DNA of 64,000 bases from Phallusia mammillata (Eukaryota > Chordata > Ascidiacea > Phlebobranchia > Ascidiidae). The notes under the pieces were generated by a model, which saw nothing but the letters and a program-made list of their open reading frames with translations, was not told the origin of the DNA and did not search any database. Position numbers and translations under genes: made by a program. The stretch lies in NCBI GenBank assembly GCA_003260075.1, contig QLIY01000269.1, forward strand, positions 62,001 to 126,000. The letters are read 5' to 3'. This document shows positions 13,056 through 25,200 of the stretch, in pieces; the first letter of the stretch is position 1, and each line of letters begins with the position of its first letter.

Positions 13056-15192
13056 ATGCTCTTAATTCAAAATGTAAGCCCTCTTATGCTGGTATTAGTG
13101 ACTTTAGGCGTTGCAAACGGGGCACGTAATAATCTTTACGGGCAGCCGAGTAGTTGGAAAGCAGATAGACGTTGCGAGCAATGCTTGGTAAGTACCACAA
13201 TGGTCATGCGGCCTACTTAGCCTTGAACATTTCAAAAACAGTTTATTGGTTTGTAGCTTAAACGAAGATACATTTGTGAATATGGCCAACCGTGTCAAAG
13301 GGGAGTATTTCGTGACAAGCTTTATCGAACCGCATTCATTAACCACTGCTTTGGTGTGAATATGTTAAACTCTCAAGAAGTTAACAACTTTTTACATCAA
13401 TTACAAGACAGTGACCCCAACTGGGATGCAAGTTTGCAGGTAAACTTTGGCAAGTAGGCCTGCGTAAAGTTCGTAGAATTTGTTTCTTGTAACAAAAGGT
13501 TTTTAATTTTATGTTGTTATTTCTGTGCTTGTTGACTTTACTCAAACACGTATTTACAACTATATGACCTTTAGATACTGTTGCGTGTAATCAACGACTC
13601 GGGTTTGTGGACAAGCACATATTTTACAACACAAACCCCGTGCTCACTGCTTCCACAAGGAGTTAAACACCGCGCAACTCGAACAATTGATGACAGGTTA
13701 CTGTTAGCACGTGACCACCTACCGACTGGCCGAGCACAATCGAAAAATACTGACCCTAAGGATCGGTATTATTCAGTCCAACAGTTTCGATGTCCTATAA
13801 ATGATTCAATTGTTTGGCGAGAGAGGTACCGTTACTGTGAATCAAGGGACAAGGTAGAAGGAAAAACTGGATGCGTTTGTAGGTACGGGAGTTAAATATC
13901 GATGTTAAAACCTTAGTATTGTCAAAACGTCAATAGCAACTATAACCGTTTTCAACAAGTAAAAGAGTTATCTACACTTTAAGTTTAACATAAATTTATA
14001 ACAGGGATTAGCCCTAAAATTCCTATTCAAAGTTGCTGGGTCAAGACTCACGATTTCTGTTTAGTAACAACTTGGGAGTGTTTATAAAAACCAAAATTTG
14101 CCTTGATGATTACGGTTACCAGACGAAGAAATGCAGATACAAGCCAAAACTTATAAACTGCAATTGTTCTACAACAACTTCCTTGTCAACAACCACAACA
14201 ACAACTATAACTCGGCAAGTATGCTTGTGAACATAAATCGCTTGGAATGGGAAACACGAATGTAAAGCTAAATGTGCTATAAAATAATCATCTATTAACT
14301 GTTTTATAATTACAGACAGGAAACCACAGCGGAACTGGTCAATGCCACTGCTTTTAAACTGCTTGAAAACATTTCCCTCGCTTACCAACTATCAACTACA
14401 GAAACAGCCATACCAACCTCCAACCAGCCAAACCTTACTCCAGTTGTAATAGTTTTATGTGTTGCTCTCTGCATCTTGATTGCTCTTATCGCCTGTTACG
14501 TCATAAGGAAGCGATTCTTGAAACCACCAACTGAACAAGACTGGAGAACTTTGGTAATAAAGGAATGACAGAAAATTTTGTGCACGTTAGCTAGATAAGT
14601 GCTACTTAATTACGCTTGCAATAGTCGCGGTTGAATACTTATATTTGTATTAGTTGAATACTTATTTTCGGCATTCATATTCGAATTTTACCACGGTTTT
14701 TAATTTCAGCAACACGGAATCGAACCATCTGTACAGATCGCCCCTTCACCCCTGCCTGACGCAGGATACCTGAGTGTTGGAAATCAACCCGAACAAAGGG
14801 TCTACCAAACCATTGAATCTGACGTTGCCCCTCCAGTGCCCATACGACTATTTTCAATTGCTAGTTCCGGGACTATTACATCGTCAGGCTCCCGTTCAAG
14901 GTTGTTTCGACAAACTGCACTTTCGCTGTCAAACGAGGTTCTTCGTCGAAACACCGAGAGTCGTCGGCAAAATGACGCTAGCGTAAGGAAAGAAGGGGAT
15001 TATGCAACAATTAGCGCGAGAATAGACGACCGCATGTACGATTTGCCTCCAGATTGCATGGACCTTGAGTCTAGTGGTGGAAGTACGGTTGGAAACATTT
15101 ACGCTTCTCCATGTGATGCAAAGTTCACAGACGATGAAAATGAAAGCGATATTAGGGTTAATCCACTCTATTCTAATAATGACTCTACATAG
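13056..15192 (+). CDS. single-pass receptor, Cys-rich ectodomain and Tyr-rich tail
   Basis: Predicted type I membrane receptor of about 436 residues, family not identified. Five exons join in frame: 13056-13187, 13575-13882, 14065-14218, 14320-14553, 14710-15192, each with GT-AG borders. Exon 1 gives a signal peptide (hydrophobic MLVLVTLGVANGA) and then RRCEQC. The ectodomain has about eleven cysteines, with a cluster ending ...GCVC / CLDD...KKC...NCNC, followed by a Thr-rich, mucin-like stalk. Exon 4 has one membrane span (PVVIVLCVALCILIALIACY) and a basic stop-transfer (RKR). The roughly 175-residue tail has six or more tyrosines, including two YxxP sites (YDLP, YASP) of the kind bound by Crk/Nck-type SH2 domains when phosphorylated, plus YLSV, YQTI and YATI. 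The cysteine spacing loosely recalls TNF-receptor repeats, but this is not secure. Exon 3 could begin at another AG; the chosen site keeps phase and has a good pyrimidine tract. Confidence 0.68.
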
Positions 15193-15193
15193 T

Positions 15194-16032
15194 CCCCCCC
15201 CCCCAAAACGTCAATAGCAACTATAACCGTTTTCAACAAGTAAAAGAGTTATTTACACTTTAAATTTTACCCCCCCCCCCCAAAAATATTGACTACCACT
15301 GTCACCATGGGCGTCAGGACGTAGGGGCACTCCACCCCCCCTGGAATTTCACCCCAAAATTACAATATTTTTTCGAGAAACTGAATGAATGAAAAGAGGT
15401 AATGCTCTTAGAAGGGAAGTTGCTATAGTCAAAGCAAATGTCTACACAAGCGACATTAACGATGTCTGCTTTGTTTATTTATCTGGTGTTGTTTGAACAG
15501 CCTCCCCCCCCCCCCTGTCAAACGAGGTTCTTCGTCGAAACACCGAGAGTCGTCGGCAAAATAACGCTAGTGTAAGGAAAGAAGGGGATTATGCAACAAT
15601 TAGCGCAAGAATAGACGACCGCATGTACGATTTGCCTCCGGATTGTGTTAACCTCGAGTCTGGTGCTGGAAGTCCGGTTGGAAACATTTACGCTTCTCCA
15701 TGTGATGCAAAGTTCACAGACGACGAAAATGAAAGCGACATTAGGGTTAATCCACTCTATTCAAACAATGACTCTGCATAGTCAAAAAATATTGACTACC
15801 ACTGTCACCATGGGCGCCGACACGTATGGGCGAAAGGAGGCAGTCCACCCCCTGGAATTTCACCCCAAAATTACAATATTTTCTCGAGAAACTTGATGAA
15901 TGAAAAGAGGTAATGTTCCAAGAAGGAAAGTTGACATAGTCAAAGCAAATGTCTACACAAGCGACATTAACGATGTCTGCATTGTTTACGTATCTGGTGT
16001 TGAATAGCCTCTGCCGTTTTTATGTTTTTAAA
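15194..16032 (+). pseudogene. broken copies of receptor gene parts between C runs
   Basis: Three pieces separated by C runs (15194-15204, 15270-15281, 15504-15515). Bases 15205-15269 copy receptor intron 2 (near 13924-13988). Bases 15282-15503 copy the 3' flank seen again near 15784-16000. Bases 15516-15781 copy the end of exon 5 (14928-15192) with a few substitutions, including the stop codon. No signal peptide, ectodomain or membrane span accompanies the copy, so it cannot encode a receptor by itself. The scatter of sources (intron, flank, exon) around C runs suggests allelic or contig redundancy rather than a paralogue. Confidence 0.7.
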
Positions 16033-17578
16033 CGGACAAAATGATACATAGTTGCGTGGCTGTGCGTGTATTTTTCATCATTGGCGCAAGTATTCTGCAT
16101 ATATTTTATAGCATGTGTACATAGTTACTTGATATAGTAATCTATTCAAGCAAGTGTGTATTTATCAAAATTTGCCCCCTTTTTTCTGCCGACCCCAATT
16201 TTCTGCCGCCCCCATGCCTGTCAAAATGTCTTGGTTGCAGGTTGAGGCACTTTAATAACGTCCTACCCTATCTATCGTGTACAGGTAGGGAAAATTAAAT
16301 TGTGTGTTAACAGAGGACGAATTTAAACAAACAAACTGATACTGATTGAATTATATTCCACCCAATAAGTAGGTTGTTGCAACTTATAAGGAACTTTGCA
16401 AGACAAACTCAATAACCACTGCAAACCCCACACGCGTTTAGACATGTTTACAATAAGTTTTTACATTGTATCAATCAAAATGCTTGCTAAAAAGGCCTGG
16501 TTTGACATTACAGAGAAAACAAAAGCACATAACATGACACAATACACAAAAAATCTGTATGGTTAGGGTTATAGGGGTATGGTAGTACACTTAAAAGAAT
16601 AATTCTTTTTGAAATTTGTTTTGTCCCATACAAAGAACGTTTCGAAAATCAACAATAATGTCCACACATCATATCTACAAAATACGTGGTTATAATTCAC
16701 ACATAAAGAGAAGAGTTAATAAATGCTACATGCTTCTGGAGATTCTAGCTGTTTATATAAACTAATCACAAACCCCGATATTAACATCATATTTTAGAAC
16801 AACACGTGGAAAGAAACTGGACGTACAGTCTGAAAATAATTCATTGTGGTAGAGTCCACAGGACCCGGGTTTTACATTTGTAATCCAATCACGCACAAAA
16901 CTTTTGCTTTTGATTCGGAATTCAGCAAATTTAAAAAAACAAACAATGTGCAAACCAAAGTAGTTTAAAAACGGATGCATGTAACTTACATATAAACACA
17001 TATAAACGTACACATATAAACGATTCCTACAAAAACGGAAGCATTCAAAAAGATTTTGATTGGACGAAACGGAATGTTTGCTCTCAATCGTAATAACTTT
17101 TTTGCAGTAAAAAAAGCTAATGTAACACATTTTTGATTCCTATAAACCTTTAAACATGACAATATTTACAAACACTACATGTTGCAAAACTACATTGGTT
17201 AACATTTTGTAATTGTATTTACATCATAAACATATGACAAAAAGACTAATCATTTTACATGGGGATGAACAGCTAAGGTCAAAACAGCTCTAGGTTATAC
17301 AGCATTTTTTGTCAATCTTGCATTAAGAAACGAGTTCTACCAAAAGCAGGCCGAAAAAAGACCCCAAAACGTATTTACAAGCAAGTGTCTCTTGACTTAA
17401 TCCTTTGCCCCGGCTCATGTAGATTTATGTGCGCTCTGGAAGAATTTTAGAGCATTTTTTGCACTTAACGTTGGTGGTGACTCTCAGTGTAATAATGTCG
17501 GAGTAAACTCCACAATAGGGACAACGCTGTTGTTCCAAAAGTCGAACACAGTGAGCTTCTGCTCCGTTGTAAGTGTGA
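16033..17578 (-). pseudogene. copy of the 3' end of the SAMD9-like gene
   Basis: This block parallels 17589-19410: both begin with AACGGACAAAATGRTACATA, share the flank around TCGTGTACAGGTAGGG and GGTTAGGGTTATAGGGGTAT, and end in the last coding bases of the SAMD9-like gene. The coding remnant on the minus strand (17425-17578) keeps the final cysteine motif (CPYCGVYSD ... CKKCSKILPERT) and is cut by a C run at 17579. Divergence (many substitutions and small indels) is clearly greater than between the two long copies of the body, so this may be a real older duplication of the 3' region. Confidence 0.65.
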
Positions 17579-19249
17579 CCCCCCCCCCAACGGACAAAAT
17601 GGTACATAGTTGCGTGGCTGTGCGTGTATTTTTCATCATTGTATTCTGCTTATATTTTATACCATGTGTACATACTTACTTGATGTAGTAATCTATCCAT
17701 GCAATCGTGTATTTATCAAAATTCCCCCCCTTTGGAAATTTTTCTGCCGCCCCCATGCCTGGTTGCAGGTTGAGGCACTTTAATAACGTCCTACCCTATC
17801 TATCGTGTACAGGTAGGGAAAATTAAATTGTGTGTTAACAGAGGACGAAGTTACTGGTTGAATTATATTCCATAAATGTTTTTTGACTTGCCTGTCAAAC
17901 TTCGTTGTTGCTTTTAAATATGTGGTATTAAAGTTACATTTTTCGGACTCTTAACATCTCTATACAAGTGATTTTGTCGTAACAACTGTTTGTACAACTG
18001 AAAAGCAACTTTACCAACAACACAGCTAAGGCCATTTAGGTAGGTTGCTACATCTTATAAGGAACTTTGCAATACAGACTCATACAAACCACTGCAAACC
18101 CCACACGCGCTAAGACATGTTTACAGTAAGTTTTTACATTGTATCAATCAAAATTCCCCCTAAAAAGGCCTAGTTTGACAGAGAAAACAAAAGCACATAA
18201 CATGACACAATACGTAAAAAATATGTACGGTTAGGGTTATAGGGGTATGGTAGTACACTTAAAAGAAATTCTTTTTGAAATTTGTTTTTCCCATACAAAG
18301 AACGTATCGAAAATCAAAAATGATGTCCACACACAGGTTTTTTTAAAGGTTTGGTTTGGGTGACCGCTAAGTAGTTTTAAGAGACCGCAAGTGTTTCATT
18401 TAAATACCAAAAATAGCCATATTTGCTTAAACGAATTATTTATTAGGCTACTGGCAAATTTTGGGAAACCGCTGGCGAAATTTGCAAAACACCTTAAAAA
18501 AAACACTGTCCACACATCATAACTACAAAATACGTGGTTATAGTTCACACATAAACATAAGAGTTAATAAATGCTACATAATTCTGGAGATTCTAGCTGT
18601 ATTTATAAACTAATCACAAACCCCGATTTTAACATCATAGTTCGGAACAACACGTGGAAACCTGGACGTACAGTCGGAAATACGAACAGAAAATAATTCA
18701 TTGTGATAGAGTCCACAGGACTCGGGTTTTACGTTTAAATTGCCACATACATTATGTACAAGACTTTTGCCCTTGATTTGGAATGCGGCCGATTTAAAGA
18801 ACAATGTGCAAACCAAAATAATCTAAAAAACGGATGCATGTAACTTTAAAATACAATATAAACGATTCTTACAAAAACGAAAGCATTCGAAAAGATTTTG
18901 ACTGGACGAAACGGAATGTTTGCTTCAAATCGTAGTAACTACGCAGTAAAAATAAAGCAAATGTAAAACATTTTTGATTCATATAAACGTTTAAAGAGGC
19001 CAAAATTTACATACACCACATGCTGCACAACTATTGATTAACATTTTGTATTTGTATTTACATCATAAAAATATGACGCAAAGGTGTTTTACATGGGGAT
19101 GACTATACGGTAAAAACAGCTCTAGGCTATATAGCATTTTTTTGTCAAACTTACAATTAGAAAAGAGCTCTACCAAAAGCAGGCCGAATAAAAAGACCCA
19201 AAAAGTTATTTACAAGCAAGTGTCTCTTGTGGCCCCGGCTCATGTAGGT

Positions 19250-22200
19250 TTATGTGCACTCTGGAAGAATTTTGGAGCATTTTTTGCACTTAACGTTGGT
19301 AGTGACTCTCAGTGTAATAATGTCGGAGTAAACTCCACAATGGGGACAACGCTGTTGTTCCAAAAGTCGAACACAGTGAGCTTCTGCTCCATTGTAAGTG
19401 TGGAAACCGATGAAAAACTCAACTCTCTTTCTGTTTTCCGCATTGCTCCTTGCGTGCAGGCTGTACTTCTTCGGGTTAAAATAGACGTCCACCATTTTAC
19501 CCCCGATCGGTTTTTTGAGTTCCACCGATATCCAACCAACACTGGGGCTTGAGCGCTTTTCTTTGGGTGAAATGATGTTACCTGTACACACTTGTAGCAT
19601 CGACATGGGTTGTTGATTGCTCCACATTTTTTCTCCATCATCCCAGATTCCCAGTTCTTTTCGAGGTATCAGCTTTTTCATAGTAAGGGATTTGTGTGCT
19701 CCCAACATCTCGATTGTTTTGTCATAATGAGCAATGCGCCCGGAACGGAAGGAGTCGCGCAACTTGGTTGAAGCGTTTAAATTTTCTCTTCGCTTCTCCA
19801 CGGAGTCGTCTTTATAAATTGCCAACAGAAAGCGACATGCGTAGAGGTAAACAGGTGCATATCCCCACTTTTCATTTCGTTCATTCCATTGCTCGATCAA
19901 TTTGACCATGGAAGCAATCTCATATGTGTCTTCAGCATCAGCGTGTCTCATTATACGAAGCCATGAAAACATGTCAATAGACGTATTCACCCGCACGCCT
20001 TTTGATAATATGCCATGAAGCAGAACATCGTATAGCAATACCAGTTCTTTTACAAGATCTGCCTGATCGCACGAATTTTTCATTGTTTCAATCAAATTCA
20101 TTTTTTGTGTAATAACCCTCCGCGCCGCGGGCACGTTTTGATGAATATTTTCGGGTTTGAAGACGATGCTGTCAGGTCGGACTTCGTTGTAAAACATGTT
20201 GTAATCGTTCACGCATTTGCTGTAGTCTTCTATTTTGCGAAGCTCACTGGGTTTTGTGGAAGATTTACACTCCTTTAACAAACGTTTACATTCGTAGAAA
20301 GATTCTCGTACTATTTCTGCCAGACCGACATCGTGCACGTCAAGGGTTCCGTCAATTGATGCTTGGCAGCCCCCATCAATTCTGTTATGTACGTATTCAG
20401 CCATTAACAGGCGAATCTTGATTTCGCCTAGATATCCATACGAGAAATTGTTGGCTACCAGCTTTGATGCTTGTTGAAATTGATTGATACCTTTTCGACA
20501 GTACAAAAGAGCGTTTGGGATATCGTTTTGACGAATAAGATGATTGACGTGCTTGTGATAACTGTATCCAAAGGTGTTATGTGTTCTTCCCGTGACATCG
20601 TCGCTGCATTTCTTTCTGGCCAGTTTTACAGCGATGGTTAATGTTTTTTCAGCTTTGTCAAACTGATGAGCGAAGCCATACTGTTTTCCTAAGTATGCTT
20701 GAATTTCCGAATTGTCCGGAAAGGCTTCGGCCAAAGTTTCTACAATTGCGATAATCTCTGGCCTCCCACCTACACTTTCGACGTCATGCAACAAGCGAGA
20801 ATACCTCTGTCGTGTGGGCTGATGACCCCTGCGGATGATCATTTTGGTCAAGGGTAGCACAATAGATGGTGGACTAAGGGAGCCAACTTCGGCCTTTACA
20901 GACCTAATAAAATCGATAACCAAGTCAGGAAGCTCTTTTCGTGCGGCCGCAGAAAGTGTTTCCCCAGTTTGTTGATTACCGTAAGCTTCCGGAGACACTA
21001 ACACATATTCGAGGATTTCCTTGGCCACTCGGGAGTAAATCATTTTCCATTCACCTCTGCTACTTTCAGTGATAAACTGTTGACCTTTAAATGGAAGATC
21101 GTTGAGATCAACCGATTTTGGTGCAACTCCAAGCAGATTTCTAAACGTGTTTTTGCTGATACCAACCTCCCCGTAATACAGCAAGAGAGAAAGAAAAGCA
21201 ACGGTCTTTTGCCACGATAAAAGAGGTGTTTTGGACGGAGCCATGTAACCTGTTATGTAAGACCTAATGCCCTCGTAATCCAAACTGAACGCGGTTAAGC
21301 CAAACTCATAGAGTTGTACGCCGAGGCATCTATTAACCTCCTTGTTTAGGTTGTCTAACGCGTTTTTGGTGTCTGGTGAAAATCTTACAAGAGTATTAGA
21401 CAGGTTCGTCGCTTCCTTGGGTGAGACAAAGTTGGAGAGTTTAAGCTCACTTTCTTTCGGGTAAAGTTCGTTCAAGTTTTCATAATATCTTGATACGTGT
21501 AGGATTAGGAGCTCAATGCCACGTTGCGTCAAAAGTGTTTGCACGTCGGAGTCGCTTCCGCCATCCAAGAGAACGATCACTGGCATATGTGTTAACTCAT
21601 ATACATCCTTCAGGTGCAATAGAACTTCTGATATTGAGCTGCATGGCATTTTGACTGAAATACACGGAGCATCTTGTCGCAGTTTCCAAAGCAGTTGTCT
21701 GGCAAAAGTTGACCCCCCTCCACCAGGACCATGATGTAACTCGACAACAGTAGATCTCCATCTATTGTTGACTAAACAACGAATTTGTTCACATGCGGCA
21801 TCCTGAGCATCCCGGTCAATTGCTATCTGACCATAACTCAAGTGGTCCCAAGTAACCTCGCCACCTTGGAGGAATGATTTTCCATACATCTTGGTTTCAC
21901 GCTGTTTCATCAATTCTTCGGATATCACGTGGTCTATCGGCAAAATTTCAAGCGTTTGGTTTATTCGCCGGATGACGTCACGTTTCACGTCGATGGTTGC
22001 AGTGTTTCCGTTGTCATTTATTCCTGGCAATCGAAATCCCTTGGAAATGGTGTTCGGCGGCGTCATTTGACTGAGACAATCATTAATATCGGCCAAAGAA
22101 ATAATCACCATCCGACTTAAAACTTTATACTTTTTTAAAACTCTCTGAAGATGCTTTGTGGGTTTTGAAGTGCAAACCCACAAATCAACGGGAAAAGAAT

Positions 22201-25200
22201 GGTTCTTTGATCCATCAGAAAATCCTTTGCGAATGTTTGACAGCATTTCCTCCAAATAGTCGAAACTTTCCTCGTCTGTATTGTCGTCTGTATTGTACCA
22301 CAATACAAGAAACACGGGAGACAAATCGGGGCAGCAGTAGTCAGCCATTTCGCGAAAAATTGTATTCATCGTTTCTTCGTTCTCTGCTTTCCAATCCATA
22401 AACTCTCCCGAGTGAACTGAATCCTGATTTTCACACATGCCTTTCATAAATAGCCAATCTGTCGTCGAATCATTCAAACTGCTAATATCATCAGAAAAGG
22501 CTGAAATTTGTATTTCTGCCCGTTCTGAAATTTTTGGCTCCAGCTGATTGAGCAACCCGCTTTCCCGACTCTTCACGTCAAAGTCGAAAACTCGCAACCA
22601 GGGCACGTTCGCTATTGCACTTACATCACCTGGTGTGTTCTGAATGTCACTTACCAGAAAACATCCTGTTCCCCTTCCTTCCAACTTTTGCAAGATGTTT
22701 CTCATTGACTTAATGCCTTCCATTTCGCTTTCAGTTCTGACCTGCTGGGTAAGCTGACTTTCGTGGTTGTCCAGCCATTCCTCGCTCTTTGATTTTGGAC
22801 TCTGGTGATGAAAATCTTGAAGCCGAAGTTTGTCTTCAACTCTCGTTGCCCAACTTTTATAAACCAATCGACCATTTTTGCTGAACCTTAGTACTTTTTT
22901 TCTAACCTCCAATATGTAACTGTAGTTTGTAAAATCCACAAACCTTGGAAATTGCCTCATTTGAAAATTTCCAAACTCTTTTTTGAACAAAGTCAAAACA
23001 CTGTCCATTGACTTTTCTAAGAAGGGGGCGCCCCCCCCCCATGTAACTGTAGTTTGTAAAATCCACAAACCTTGGAAATTGCCTCATTCGAAAATTTCCA
23101 AACTCTTTTTTAAACGAAGTCAAAACACTGTCGATTGGCTTTTCTAAGAAGGGGGCACATAGTAAAGAAATGTAAAGGTTCCATTTTTCGTCATCTTTTC
23201 GTTGCGCCTCGTTTTCTGCAAAAACAACAGCAGTCTTAGTGTTTATTCAACATTGCGGAAAAAATCGCTAAATGGAATTGAAAAAAAGTAAACGATTGTA
23301 AATCTAAAAGGTATAAATCGAAGAATACACTGTTGCTGCCAGGCATAACGTATCAACAAAATTTTAGCTCTTCCGGCAGTTTTTTTTTTAATATGCCAAC
23401 GTTTCGATGTCTCATACGAAACACCTTCATCAGGGTAATGACATAAATAAATCGAAGGTTGAGAAAAATACAGTGAAAGGATCCACCATTTAAAGTAGTT
23501 TAGCTAAAAGGGTGCTTTTCCCACCATTTTTGGTTCGGCGCAACAATTACCACCTGCCTCAACGGCAGGGGCGTCTCGTGCTAGGGTGCTGCGGAGCTGC
23601 AGCACCCCCTAGATATTTGTACTTAATATTCCTACCACAATATTAAAGATAGCTTTCATTATACTCTAGTTTCGTGACGTTCATGACGTTTTGCAGTTGT
23701 GCGCATGCGCACTTGGAAAAGCTACATGCCGGGGCGAAATAGGCGACAGGGTGCTGCGTAGGGTTGGTTCGGATATCAATCCCCCCCCCCCTGAGCAACC
23801 CGCTTTCCCGACTCTTCACGTCAAAGTCGAAAACTCGCATCCAGGGAACGTTCGCTATTGCGCTTACATCACCTGGTGTGTTCTGAATGTCACTTACTAG
23901 AAAACATCCTGTTCCCCTTCCTTCCAACTTTTGCAAGATGTTTCTCATTGACTTAATGCCTTCCATTTCACTTTCAGTTCTAGCCTTTGTTAGCTGACTT
24001 TCGTGGTTGTCCAGCCATTCCTCGCTCTTTGATTTTGGACTCTGGTGATGAAAATCTTGAAGCCGAAGTTTGTCTTCAACTCTCGTTGCCCAACTTTTAT
24101 ACACCAATCGACCATTTTTGCTGAACCTTAGTACTTTTTTTCTAACCTCCAATATGNGGTATAGCAAAATTTACTGCTTAAGCAGTGTAGTTTTAAAAGA
24201 GAACGATACATCAGTTGTTTCACATAAACAGTCAATTTTCTGAGCGAAAATAGGCCCCAAACATTGTTATTAAACGTATACATTTCTTTTTCGAGTCTCA
24301 GAATTCATCGTTCCGAGCGAATCACCTTACAATGGATGCATTTTCTATTTTATTAGTGTGACTTCAATACGCTCGTGAATTTTAACATCAGTAGGAAATA
24401 TGCACAACTAAGTAAATATTCGTATTAATTAGCATAAACATTAAGCCGTATGTTGCATCTATCACTGCACAGTAACTGTGTGTCATATAAAGTTATGTGA
24501 AAATGCATAAAAACGCTTACCGACACAAAAATATCCGGATATCGGATAGCAAAAAACCCTTCGGTTAAACGGTTAACCGGTTATCCGTTAACCGGATAAT
24601 TCAACCCTAGTGCTGCGGCTGGCGTAGCTCCACCAATCACGTAGCGTGTGAACCGGCCTGTAGTTGTGTTGTCTGTTCCGGGTCTACTGTGCTCCAAAGC
24701 CAAACCCGTGTACTATATTCTTAAGTTCGGCAGTGAGGTAAGTTAAATAATTATTTTGCCATCTTTCAATTTATTAGTTTGAAGTTAGTCGTGATTTTTT
24801 AAAAAGACTGTAAGTGGGCTTCAGTTTTTGCATTTATCATTGAATTAAAAGGTGTATCTAGCACCTTGAAAAAGAAAAAAGGTCATCTAACGCCTTGAAA
24901 AGTCACGAATAAATTTTATAATAAATAACTGAATTAAAAAGTTTTAAGACAAAATAGGATAAAACATCTGCTATTACAAATATGTCATGCAGGAATAGGC
25001 AACATCAAGAAATACTCAGTTTTAGTTCTGAATGCTACCAAAATAAAAAAACAGCTCTGTGACTGTAAAGTTTAATGCCTCACTGAAATTCAGGCAATAT
25101 GAAATACAGGACAAACAATTGCAGAAGCAACAGGAATTTTGAAACAACTGAGTGATGACAATTTCAAGTTTTGGTTTCTCAACACATCATGTGGACAGTA

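Noticed and set aside
19142..19905. Plus-strand open frames over the SAMD9-like gene
   Set aside because: Antisense shadows of the long minus-strand exon; the same frames recur in the second copy at 25363-25572.
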